A model generated the notes under the pieces. It saw only the letters and a program-made list of their open reading frames with translations, did no database searches and was not told the DNA's origin. This document shows, piece by piece, positions 1 through 5,802 of a stretch of 11,574 nucleotides of DNA. The stretch's first letter is position 1. Each line of letters starts with the position of its first letter. Location: NCBI RefSeq assembly GCF_049059935.1, contig NZ_JBMGQR010000101.1, positions 1-11,574 of the forward strand, read 5' to 3'. Source of the stretch: JAURVT01 sp049059935 (GTDB lineage: Bacteria > Actinomycetota > Actinomycetes > Propionibacteriales > Nocardioidaceae). The position numbers and the translations under genes are program-made.

Positions 1-216
1 GAACCCGTCGAGGCCGCGCCACGCGCGCAGCAGCGCGTCCTGAAGCGCGTCGTCGGCGTCGTGCGTGGAGCCGAGCATCCGGTAGCAGTGCGCGTGCAGC
101 TCGCGGCGCAGCGGCGCGACGAGCCGGTCGAACGCGGCGTCGTCGCCCCGACGGGCCAGGTCGAGGTCGGCGTCGGACCCGTCCCCGCGGACGAGGTCCA
201 CAGGAATCTCGCTCAC
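1..216 (-). CDS. ECF-type RNA polymerase sigma factor, N-terminal fragment
   Basis: Only the first 72 codons are in the window; the 3' part lies beyond the left edge. The translation has an acidic N-terminus, then a region-2 signature: ARRGDDAAFDRLVAPLR at about residues 21-37, ELHAHCYRMLGS at 39-50, DADDALQDALLRAWRGL at 53-69. This is the sigma-70 region 2.1-2.2 core-binding helix of ECF sigma factors. The LHAHCYRMLGS wording is typical of the larger actinobacterial ECF members that carry a C-terminal SnoaL-like domain (SigG/SigJ-like), but that end cannot be seen. The chosen start is GTG at 216-214; an in-frame GTG at 234-232 would add six residues, and neither has a strong Shine-Dalgarno. 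The gene is divergent from the DinB-family gene, with about 69 bp between them. Its target regulon is unknown. The ECF assignment is firm, the subgroup less so. Confidence 0.85.
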   Translation of the reverse strand, partial: MSEIPVDLVRGDGSDADLDLARRGDDAAFDRLVAPLRRELHAHCYRMLGSTHDADDALQDALLRAWRGLDGF

Positions 217-285
217 GAGCGATGACTCTGCCACAGTCGCGGCGTCTCGATCTCCGACCGGACCATCGACGCGAAGGACCACCGC

Positions 286-897
286 ATGCACCAGCCACCC
301 GCCCCCGACCCCAAGGCCGACCTGCTCTCGCACCTGCAGGGCGCGCGCGAGGCCGTCGTGTGGAAGCTCGACGGACTGGGCGAGGTCGACGTCCGCCGTC
401 CGCTGACGCCGGCGGGCACCAACCTGCTCGGCCTGGTCAAGCACCTGACCGGGGTCGAGCTGCTGTACTTCGGCTTCGTCCTCGGCCGCGAGGTCGAGGA
501 CGCCCCGGAGTGGCTGGCCGAGGACGCCGAGCTGTTCGTCGACCGGTGGGCCCGGCCGGACGAGACGCGCGAGGGCCTCGTCGCGGACTACCGCCGTGCC
601 TGGCGCCACGCCGACGCGGTGACGGCCTCGCTCGACCTCGACGCACCGGGCTTCGCCCCCTGGCTCCCGCAGCCCCGGATGACGCTGCACCAGGTGCTGG
701 TGCACGTGCTCGCCGAGACCACCCGCCACGCCGGCCACGCCGACGTCGTCCGCGAGCTCGTCGACGGATCGGTCGGCCAGTTCGAGGGCGACGACCGGCT
801 CGACAACACCGGCCAGGGACGCGCTCCGTCCGACGCACCGGGCTGGCGTGCCTACCGCGACCGGGTCGAGGCCGCGGCGCGGGCGGTGGCCCCGTGA
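286..897 (+). CDS. DinB / DUF664-family protein
   Basis: A 203-residue protein of the DinB/YfiT-like four-helix-bundle superfamily, closest in style to the DUF664 group common in actinobacteria. Visible features are the N-terminal helix LLSHLQGAREAVVWKLDGL (about 13-31), the helix-2 histidine in LVKHLTGVE (H53), and the C-terminal ETTRHAGHADVVREL block with H148 and H151. These three histidines match the metal-binding triad expected of the fold. Family members include mycothiol-dependent thiol transferases and metalloproteins of unknown role, so the substrate cannot be named. The ATG at 286 is preceded by a GAAGGA-like ribosome site about nine bases upstream. The stop overlaps the GTG of the next gene (GTGA), indicating co-translation with the DUF1905 protein. 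Confidence 0.85.
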   Translation: MHQPPAPDPKADLLSHLQGAREAVVWKLDGLGEVDVRRPLTPAGTNLLGLVKHLTGVELLYFGFVLGREVEDAPEWLAEDAELFVDRWARPDETREGLVADYRRAWRHADAVTASLDLDAPGFAPWLPQPRMTLHQVLVHVLAETTRHAGHADVVRELVDGSVGQFEGDDRLDNTGQGRAPSDAPGWRAYRDRVEAAARAVAP

Positions 898-1184
898 GCG
901 GCGCGCTCGAGCCGCAGCCGCTCGACCACGCCTTCACCGCCCCGCTGCAGACTGGCGGCGCCTTCGCCACCTACCTGACGGTGCCCGGCTCGGCGGAGCT
1001 GCTCGGCACCGGCCGCGCCGTGAAGGTCGAGGGGACGCTGGACGGACACCCGTTCGCCGCCACCCTGATGCCGTCCGGCGACGGACCCCACTGGCTGCCC
1101 CTGCGCAAGGCGCTCACCGCGGCCATCGGCAAGACCGAGGCGGGTGAGCAGGTGCGCGTCCACCTCGAGCGGCGGCTGACGTGA
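894..1184 (+). CDS. DUF1905 domain protein
   Basis: A 96-residue protein filling a single DUF1905 domain. The recognisable sequence runs from FTAPLQTGGAFATYLTVPG through GTLDGHPFAATLMPSGDGPHWLPLRKALTAAIGK to the terminal VRVHLERR. The pattern of a v-V-P strand, G-x-(L/I)-D-G-x-P-F, then a G-x-H-x-L-P-L-R-K helix and K-x-E-x-G-x-x-V-x-V-x-L matches that small beta-barrel family, whose biochemical function is not known. DUF1905 is often fused to a YdeI/OmdA-type domain; here it stands alone. The start is the GTG at 894, which overlaps the DinB-family stop by four bases (GTGA), so translation is probably coupled. The same frame stays open far upstream inside the DinB gene, but that extension is arginine/proline-rich shadow sequence and not part of this protein. 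Confidence 0.8.
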   Translation: MSGALEPQPLDHAFTAPLQTGGAFATYLTVPGSAELLGTGRAVKVEGTLDGHPFAATLMPSGDGPHWLPLRKALTAAIGKTEAGEQVRVHLERRLT

Positions 1185-1217
1185 GACGTCGGCGACGCCG
1201 CACCGGGACGGACGCGG

Positions 1218-1233
1218 GTCCGACGAATCGGAC
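1218..1233. repeat. Perfect inverted repeat in front of the secreted-protein gene
   Basis: GTCCGA (1218-1223) and TCGGAC (1228-1233) are exact reverse complements around the four bases CGAA. The element lies 34 bp after the DUF1905 stop and 10 bp before the -10 of the secreted-protein gene, so it occupies the -35 zone of that promoter. It may be an operator, or a short terminator hairpin of the upstream pair. No T-run follows, so the terminator reading is weak. It may also be chance in GC-rich DNA. Confidence 0.3.
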
Positions 1234-1243
1234 ACCCACCGCC

Positions 1244-1249
1244 TAGTCT
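1244..1249 (+). promoter_or_regulatory. Leaderless-type -10 element (TAGTCT)
   Basis: TAGTCT fits the actinobacterial TANNNT -10 pattern. It ends exactly six bases before the ATG at 1256, which would place the transcription start on or beside the A of the start codon. No Shine-Dalgarno is present in the short gap. Together this suggests a leaderless transcript for the secreted-protein gene. No convincing -35 is seen. Confidence 0.55.
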
Positions 1250-1255
1250 GCGCAC

Positions 1256-1822
1256 ATGCACAGACTCCTGGTGTCCCTCGTCGTCATGGGGGTGGCCGTC
1301 GGCCTCCTCGGCTCCCCCGCCTCGGCCCAGACCAAGGTCCGCAAGGACACCGTCGGCGAGGCACCGGCGCGGTTCGACATCCGCAGCGTCAAGATCCAGA
1401 ACACCTCGACCAAGCTGGCCGTCACCGTCCGTCTGACCACCGTGCAGAAGCGCCGCACGAGCGTCATCGTGTTCTCCTCCAACAGCGCGGACGGCGACAC
1501 CAGCTCGTACCTGCAGGTGGTGCCCGTGGCGAAGGGCCGCTACCAGCTGAGCGGTGCGGTCGGCGAGGGCGACGACGTCACGCAGCTGCGATGCCCGGCC
1601 GCGACCACGAAGGTCCGGCAGGGCTCGCGTGGGTTCATCCGCATCGTCGTGCCCCAGTCGTGCCTCGGCGCGTCGGCCGGCCGCCAGGTCACCGACGTCG
1701 GCGCCTACGACAAGCAGAGCTACGCGGCCCGGCAGACCGCGCTGCGCGCGATGCGCGGCGACGAGGACGCCAACTCGGTCTTCGACTTCCTCCGCACGTC
1801 GGTCACGACGCGTCGCGGCTGA
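1256..1822 (+). CDS. Secreted protein of unknown function
   Basis: A 188-residue protein with a clear Sec-type signal peptide: positively charged start (MHR), a hydrophobic core LLVSLVVMGVAVGLLGS, and a likely cleavage site after PASA (residues 21-24). There is no lipobox cysteine, so the mature protein should be released or wall-associated. The mature part begins with a VRKDTVGEAPARFDIRSVKIQNTSTKLAVTVRLTTV stretch of alternating strands, suggesting a beta-sandwich. Such DxxGD/A-x-x-DI segments occur in many actinobacterial exported proteins. Two cysteines (C113, C136) could form one disulfide after export. The C-terminal 40 residues are charged and probably helical. I do not recognise the family. 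The gene has its own promoter (see 1244-1249) and converges with the SDR gene; the 86 bp between their stops contain no obvious hairpin-plus-T terminator. Confidence 0.8.
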   Translation: MHRLLVSLVVMGVAVGLLGSPASAQTKVRKDTVGEAPARFDIRSVKIQNTSTKLAVTVRLTTVQKRRTSVIVFSSNSADGDTSSYLQVVPVAKGRYQLSGAVGEGDDVTQLRCPAATTKVRQGSRGFIRIVVPQSCLGASAGRQVTDVGAYDKQSYAARQTALRAMRGDEDANSVFDFLRTSVTTRRG

Positions 1823-1908
1823 GACCTCTCGCGCGGCGCGTCATCGCGGCGCCGAGGAGGAGTCGCACGACCGACCTCCCGAGGAGCTGGGGGACCCGCC
1901 ATCCGCCG

Positions 1909-2976
1909 TCAAGGTCGGTGACGGGTCGCGACGGTGCCCGATCGGAGCGCGGAGGCCACCTGCTCGACGAACCGTCGGGGACGCAGGACGGGACTGTCGC
2001 CACCACGCTCGTGCGACATGGCGTCGATGGTCTCGGCGAGCGTGTCGGTGGAGCTGCGGAACGGCGCCCAGCCGAGCTCGCGGCGGGCGCGTCCGGTGTC
2101 CATCAGCGGCACGCCGAACGCGAGGTCGATCCAACCGGGGTTGAGCGCCTGGACGCGCAGCCGCCAGCTGACGTCGACGAGCGCACGGAGCACCTGGCGA
2201 GGCACGTGCACGGGCGTCGCCGACAGGACGCCCGCGACGTCGTCGCGCCCGACCGACGGCTCGGCGGCGAGGTTGAACGCACCGGACGCCCGCTGGTCCA
2301 GCACCCGCACGATCGCGTCGGCGAGGTCGTCGGCGTGGATCACCTGGATGCGCAGCCCGCGGTCGACCGGCAGCACCGGGACGTGCCGCAGCACCGACGC
2401 GGGCAGCCACGACGGCACCCCGTAGCGCAGCAGCGCGCTGGCGGCCGCGGCCTGCATCACCAGGCCGGGACGCAGCCGCGCGATCGTCAGCCCGGAACGG
2501 TCCTCGTACCCGTCGAGGAGCGTCTCGGCCGCCGCCTTCTGCATCGAGTAGGTGGACCCGGGCACGCCCTCGGTGGGCCACGACTCGTCGACGCGGGCGT
2601 CGTCCACGCGCGGGGAGTAGGCCCCGAGGGACGACATGTGCACGACGTGGCCGACGCCGGTGGCGATCGCGGCCTCGAGCACGGACGCCGTCCCCTGCAG
2701 GCCCAGCCGGTTGAGGTACTCCAGGTCGTGCGACGGCTGGAAGCCCCACGCGAGGTGCACCACCGCGTCCGCACCGGCCATCGCGCGGGTGAGCGCGCCC
2801 GCCGCCTCGGGCTCGGCGAGGTCCGCCTCCACCCATGCGACGCCGGCGTACGGCGCGACCTCGGGCGGGCGGCGCCGGCTCACCCCGACCACCTCGTGCT
2901 GCTCGGGCGCGCTGGCGAGGTGGCGCAGCAGGGCGGTGCCCACGTTGCCGCTGGCTCCGGTGACGACGATCTTCAT
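1909..2976 (-). CDS. NAD(P)-dependent epimerase/dehydratase (extended SDR)
   Basis: A 355-residue extended short-chain dehydrogenase/reductase. The N-terminal Rossmann motif TGASGNVG is at residues 6-13, an ADLAEPE acidic segment at 51-57, HMSS with the catalytic serine at 115-116, and the YSMQK active-site pair Tyr143/Lys147, followed by a typical RPGLVMQ loop. Known families with this architecture act on nucleotide sugars, steroids or flavonoid-like ketones; nothing here fixes the substrate. The ATG at 2976 has an AAGGAG site eight bases upstream, lying within the end of the preceding gene, and only 3 bp separate the two coding regions. It is therefore the fifth and last gene of the diiron/CDGSH operon. 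The family call is secure; the reaction is not known. Confidence 0.88.
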   Translation of the reverse strand: MKIVVTGASGNVGTALLRHLASAPEQHEVVGVSRRRPPEVAPYAGVAWVEADLAEPEAAGALTRAMAGADAVVHLAWGFQPSHDLEYLNRLGLQGTASVLEAAIATGVGHVVHMSSLGAYSPRVDDARVDESWPTEGVPGSTYSMQKAAAETLLDGYEDRSGLTIARLRPGLVMQAAAASALLRYGVPSWLPASVLRHVPVLPVDRGLRIQVIHADDLADAIVRVLDQRASGAFNLAAEPSVGRDDVAGVLSATPVHVPRQVLRALVDVSWRLRVQALNPGWIDLAFGVPLMDTGRARRELGWAPFRSSTDTLAETIDAMSHERGGDSPVLRPRRFVEQVASALRSGTVATRHRP

Positions 2977-2979
2977 GGC

Positions 2980-3687
2980 TCAGGCTCCTTGGTCGACCCG
3001 GCCGGAGCCCCGACGGCTGCCGCTGTACGCCGCCTCGCGCACCGCGCCCAGCCAGCGTGGGGCCAGGACGGCGTCGGTCGGGTGGTGCGTCACGGGGTCG
3101 AAGGACTCGACCTCGACCGTGGGGTCGGGGGTGACGGTGAGGGTGGCGACGTCGTGCCGGCCGTCGCGTGACACCGCGGACAGCGAGACGGTCGCCTCGC
3201 CGCGGGTGCGGTCGTGGTCGGTGCTGGCGCCGGCGGTGGCCGTGCCGCTCGCCGATGCCAGCAGCCACGTCCAGCGCGGGCCGACCTGGTAGGGCGCGAG
3301 CGTGCTGTACGTGGCGCTGCCCCACGAGCGGGCCGGTGCCGGCGGCACCCGCAGCAGCGGGCCGGCGCCGGCGCACGAGGACATCAGGACGTCGAACCCG
3401 TCCGCCGCGACACGACGGAACGCCAGGCCGAGCAGGTCGGGCCCGCGGGAGGTGACGCTGACGCCGCGCGACAGCCGCACGACGACGTCCGACCCGGTGC
3501 GCGGCCACGGGTCCTGCACGTCGGGGGCCGGCTCCCAGCGGCCGGTGAGCACGAGCCCGTGCGTGTGCAGGGCGCGGGCGCGGCGGGCGCGTCCGCCGAG
3601 GCGCGCCGCGAGCGACACCGGGCCGACCCAGCGCGGGAGCGCGCCACCGTCGGCGACCGGGACGTCGGCCCGCGGCGACCCTGTCAT
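2980..3687 (-). CDS. Catalase-fold-like protein, short form (tentative)
   Basis: A 235-residue protein without an obvious named family. By eye its first half follows the order of the catalase core: RARALHTHGLVLTG (35-49) resembles the catalase segment that holds the distal haem histidine (here H41). VRLSRG (70-75), PDLLGLAFRR (83-92) and FDVLMSS (98-104) resemble the VRFS, DPRGFAVKF and yDLVgNN stretches that follow in catalases. The catalytic Asn of that last motif is not evident. The protein is about half the length of a monofunctional catalase, so if related it is a minimal or degenerate version. The C-terminal part is rich in strands and threonines and ends in a basic tail. The ATG at 3687 overlaps the methyltransferase stop (ATGA). 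A non-catalytic lipid- or haem-binding role is possible; the catalase relation is inference. Confidence 0.55.
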   Translation of the reverse strand: MTGSPRADVPVADGGALPRWVGPVSLAARLGGRARRARALHTHGLVLTGRWEPAPDVQDPWPRTGSDVVVRLSRGVSVTSRGPDLLGLAFRRVAADGFDVLMSSCAGAGPLLRVPPAPARSWGSATYSTLAPYQVGPRWTWLLASASGTATAGASTDHDRTRGEATVSLSAVSRDGRHDVATLTVTPDPTVEVESFDPVTHHPTDAVLAPRWLGAVREAAYSGSRRGSGRVDQGA

Positions 3688-4307
3688 CGCGGTGCGCGCA
3701 GGTGTGCCAGGACGCCGCCCGGTCGGTGGTCGCGGACGGCGACGAGCTCCAGCCCGGTGGACGTCGTGCGCCACAGGTCGTCGACCTGCGTGGCGAAGCC
3801 CAGCTGCAGCACGGCCTGACCGCCGGGGGCCAGGTGACGGTCGATGACGTCGAGGGCGGTGCGCGCGAGGTCGAGGCCCTCGGGTCCGCCGTCGATGGCG
3901 AGGGTCGGGTCGTCGGGGAACACGCCGACGTCGGCCGAGGCCACCCACGGCGGGTCGACGAGCATCAGCGCGAACCTCTCGTCGTCGCGGGCGGTCGCGT
4001 CGACGGCGGCGTGTCGGACGTCGACGTCGAGCCCCGCCGCCGCGGCGTTGGCCCGGGCGAAGTCGCACGCCACCGGGTTGAGGTCGCCGAGCACCGTCGG
4101 GCGTCCGGTGAGCCGGGCGAGCGCCAGACCCATCTGCCCGGCGCCGCAGAACAGCTCGAGCGCGGGACCGTCGGGTGCGTCGGACGAGAGCTCGGCGAGC
4201 CACTGCGGCTGCGCGATCGTCCACGGGCGCGGCTCGAGGACGCGCTCGTCCCACGCGATCGCCAGGCCGCCGAAACAGGCGGTGCGCGCGAGCGGGGCCG
4301 ACGTCAC
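3684..4307 (-). CDS. Class I SAM-dependent methyltransferase (small)
   Basis: A 207-residue Rossmann-fold methyltransferase. Motif I is LELFCGAGQMGL (50-61), the acidic end of strand 2 is in LGDLNPVA (73-80), and motif IV is VDPPW (117-121). The late LAPGGQAVLQLGF segment (159-171) is the usual strand-5 region. A D-P-P-W motif IV is the type used by enzymes that methylate planar amino groups or related nitrogen/carbon targets (the PrmC, RsmC and TrmN-like groups), so the acceptor could be a macromolecule or a small molecule. There is no extra substrate-recognition domain. The start is GTG at 4307, overlapping the CDGSH stop (GTGA), and its stop overlaps the next ATG (ATGA). This places it in the centre of the five-gene operon. 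The methyltransferase call is firm; the target is unknown. Confidence 0.85.
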   Translation of the reverse strand: MTSAPLARTACFGGLAIAWDERVLEPRPWTIAQPQWLAELSSDAPDGPALELFCGAGQMGLALARLTGRPTVLGDLNPVACDFARANAAAAGLDVDVRHAAVDATARDDERFALMLVDPPWVASADVGVFPDDPTLAIDGGPEGLDLARTALDVIDRHLAPGGQAVLQLGFATQVDDLWRTTSTGLELVAVRDHRPGGVLAHLRAPR

Positions 4308-4534
4308 GCGTCCGCCCCGGGACGGCGCGCCGGGGGCAGCATCTTGTGCGCGCCGTCGCACCAGGGCGCCCGGGTGGAGACCGCGCAGCGGCACAGGGCG
4401 ACGACGGGCCGCAGCACCTCGTGCACCGATCCGTCGACGGCCACGACCTGCTCGGCGCCGCGGACGAGCAGCGGACCGCCGGGGCAGACCTGCGTGCGGA
4501 CGTCGGCGCCGAGGGCCCGGGGCACGTCGCTCAT
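4304..4534 (-). CDS. CDGSH-type iron-sulfur protein
   Basis: A 76-residue protein with the complete CDGSH signature near its C-terminus: CRCAVSTRAPWCDGAH, residues 48-63. The ligands are Cys48, Cys50, Cys59 and His63, the 3Cys-1His set that holds a redox-active, labile [2Fe-2S] cluster in mitoNEET-like proteins. The preceding VCPGGPLLVRG and VVALCRC strands fit the small beta-cap fold. No signal or membrane anchor is present, so it is cytosolic. ATG at 4534 overlaps the stop of the diiron-protein gene (ATGA). This tight coupling suggests it supplies electrons or iron-sulfur chemistry to the haem-oxygenase-like partner; that role is inference. Confidence 0.92.
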   Translation of the reverse strand: MSDVPRALGADVRTQVCPGGPLLVRGAEQVVAVDGSVHEVLRPVVALCRCAVSTRAPWCDGAHKMLPPARRPGADA

Positions 4535-5586
4535 GCGGGCACGCTCTCGCGGACCGGCTGGGACGCGAGGGCGCTCGTGCCGTCGGCCCAGGCGGCCAGG
4601 AGCATCTCGGCGAAGCGCACCTCGCCGTGCAGGAGGAACGCCGCACCGAGGAAGACGTCGCGCTCCAGCTCGGGCTCGCCCTCGACCAGGCTGCCGCAGA
4701 TGCCGCGGACGGCGAGCTGCTCGTGGACGGCGTCGGCCTCGACGTGCTCGTCGAAGAACACGGCGACCTCGTCGTCCAGGCCGACCCGTCGGACGCCGGA
4801 GGCGTACAGGCGGCACGGCAGCGAGCTGGTGGCCTCGACCGCCGCGAGGTGACCCACCGCGGCGCCGCGCCAGCGGCGGTGCAGGCCGAGCAGCGAGACG
4901 ATGTTACCGAGCGCGAGGGTCTGCGCCGGCACGGCGTCGACGTAGGCGGCGTAGCCGTCGTCCAGGCCGGCGGCGGCCATCGTCTTGGCGAACAGGCGCT
5001 GGTGCACGCGATCGGGACGACCGGCGCCGTACTCGTCGAACTGGATCTCCATGAAGGTCGCCTTGGGCGTGGGCTCGAGCCGCGGCACGACGAACGTGTG
5101 CGGGTCGGCCTCCTTGAGCTGGTAGACGCTGCGGTGCGCGAGGAACTCCAGCACCTGGTCGCGGTCGGCCTGGCGTCCGACCACCGACGACAGCGCGGGG
5201 CCGGGGAAGCTCTCGGTGAGGTCGAAGAACCGGGTCGCGAGGTCGCCGGGGGCGGCCATCGCCTCGTCGACCTCGAGGGCCACCGCGTCCAACAGGTGGT
5301 CGAGGACGACCTTCTCCATCTGGCGTCGCACGTGCAGCAGGGCCGGCGCCCACTCCCACTCGGGGTCGACGCCGGTGAAGCCGCGGAAGTGCAGCTCGTA
5401 GCAGGCCCAGAGCGCGATCTGGAGGTCCTCGTCGGCGAGCGGGTCGGTTCCGTCCGGGTCGAGGTGCACCAGGGGGTGCGCACCGTCCGGGTCGCCGGTC
5501 AGCAGGTCCAGCACGAGCCGGCTCACCGGACCGCGCGCGAGGGGCAGGTCACCGGGCTCGCGTCCGGTGGAGGAGGGCGGCTGCAT
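4531..5586 (-). CDS. Haem-oxygenase-like diiron (iron-containing redox) family protein
   Basis: A 351-residue all-helical protein of the 'iron-containing redox enzyme' family (haem-oxygenase-like diiron oxidase/oxygenase fold). Landmark segments are WACYELHFRGF (60-70), RSVYQLKEADPHTFVVPRL (152-170), the FMEIQFDEYGAG block (178-189), HRRWRGAAVGHLAAVEATSSLP (236-257) and EHVEADAVHEQLAVRG (280-295). The Glu and His residues in the last three blocks (E180, D184/E185, E251, H281, D285, H288) are plausible metal ligands. Relatives catalyse O2-dependent N-oxygenation, desaturation or C-C cleavage; the substrate here is unknown. ATG at 5586 is preceded by GGAG nine bases upstream; codons further upstream in frame are arginine/proline-rich and unlikely to be coding. 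It is the first gene of the operon and is followed by CDGSH with an ATGA overlap. Confidence 0.82.
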   Translation of the reverse strand: MQPPSSTGREPGDLPLARGPVSRLVLDLLTGDPDGAHPLVHLDPDGTDPLADEDLQIALWACYELHFRGFTGVDPEWEWAPALLHVRRQMEKVVLDHLLDAVALEVDEAMAAPGDLATRFFDLTESFPGPALSSVVGRQADRDQVLEFLAHRSVYQLKEADPHTFVVPRLEPTPKATFMEIQFDEYGAGRPDRVHQRLFAKTMAAAGLDDGYAAYVDAVPAQTLALGNIVSLLGLHRRWRGAAVGHLAAVEATSSLPCRLYASGVRRVGLDDEVAVFFDEHVEADAVHEQLAVRGICGSLVEGEPELERDVFLGAAFLLHGEVRFAEMLLAAWADGTSALASQPVRESVPA

Positions 5587-5636
5587 GGTCGTGAGGCTCC
5601 GCTCGTGGTGGCCAGGAGGCCGATCGGAGGCTCGTG

Positions 5637-5654
5637 GTCGAACCCTCCTTCGAC
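5637..5654. promoter_or_regulatory. Palindrome at the diiron-operon promoter (candidate operator)
   Basis: GTCGAA (5637-5642) and TTCGAC (5649-5654) are perfect inverted arms around a C/T-rich six-base centre. On the minus strand the palindrome begins within the last two bases of the candidate -10 at 5658-5653 and runs over the expected transcription start. That is where a repressor would block initiation. The arms are short, so chance is not excluded. Confidence 0.4.
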
Positions 5655-5658
5655 AGTA
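5653..5658 (-). promoter_or_regulatory. Candidate -10 element of the diiron operon (TACTGT)
   Basis: Read on the minus strand, TACTGT matches the actinobacterial TANNNT -10. It would start transcription near 5646, giving a leader of about 60 bases before the ATG at 5586. No recognisable -35 is seen 16-18 bp upstream, which would be usual for an activator-dependent or alternative-sigma promoter. Confidence 0.4.
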
Positions 5659-5706
5659 GGGGCGGGGCGGAGCGGGCGCCGAACGGCAGCCGGCGGCGGT
5701 CGCGGC

Positions 5707-5763
5707 GTCGCGAACCACGGCAGACGGTCGCGAACCACGGCGGATCTGCCACGGTTCGCGACC
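5707..5763. repeat. Three copies of a 15-16 bp motif (two direct, one inverted)
   Basis: GTCGCGAACCACGGC occurs at 5707-5721 and again exactly 20 bp later at 5727-5741. A third, inverted copy, GCCACGGTTCGCGACC, is at 5748-5763 and matches the reverse complement of the second copy (with its preceding G) at 14 of 16 positions. The second and third copies can pair as a hairpin with a six-base loop (5726-5763), and the first could pair with the third instead. The block lies between the stop of the dehydratase and the promoter of the diiron operon, both minus strand. It may be a regulator-binding cluster or a transcription terminator; no T-run follows the hairpin. Confidence 0.65.
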
Positions 5764-5767
5764 GGTT

Positions 5768-5783
5768 ACCAGGACCTCCTGGT
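5768..5783 (-). terminator. Short hairpin just after the dehydratase stop
   Basis: ACCAGGA (5768-5774) and TCCTGGT (5777-5783) are perfect complements; with the innermost pair open this gives a six-pair stem and four-base loop. It is 19 bases past the stop codon of the dehydratase gene in the direction of transcription. No U-tract follows, so it may end or protect the message together with the larger hairpin downstream. This is a weak terminator call. Confidence 0.3.
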
Positions 5784-5802
5784 GAACGAGCGACGCCCGA
5801 GG

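Noticed and set aside
222..893. Long N-terminal extension of the DUF1905 gene in its own frame
   Set aside because: The extension overlaps the DinB-family gene and is Arg/Pro-rich. The GTGA overlap at 894 gives a natural start at the domain boundary.
1870..1919. Inverted repeat ACCGACCT / AGGTCGGT as a terminator between the convergent genes
   Set aside because: The arms are only 8 bp with 34 bases between them, and the right arm lies inside the SDR coding region. There is no T-run, so it is likely chance.
1591..3171. A 526-codon plus-strand frame over the secreted-protein end and the SDR
   Set aside because: It is antisense to the SDR, which has complete TGASGNVG and YxxxK motifs. The plus-strand product is HRD/R-rich and has no domain.
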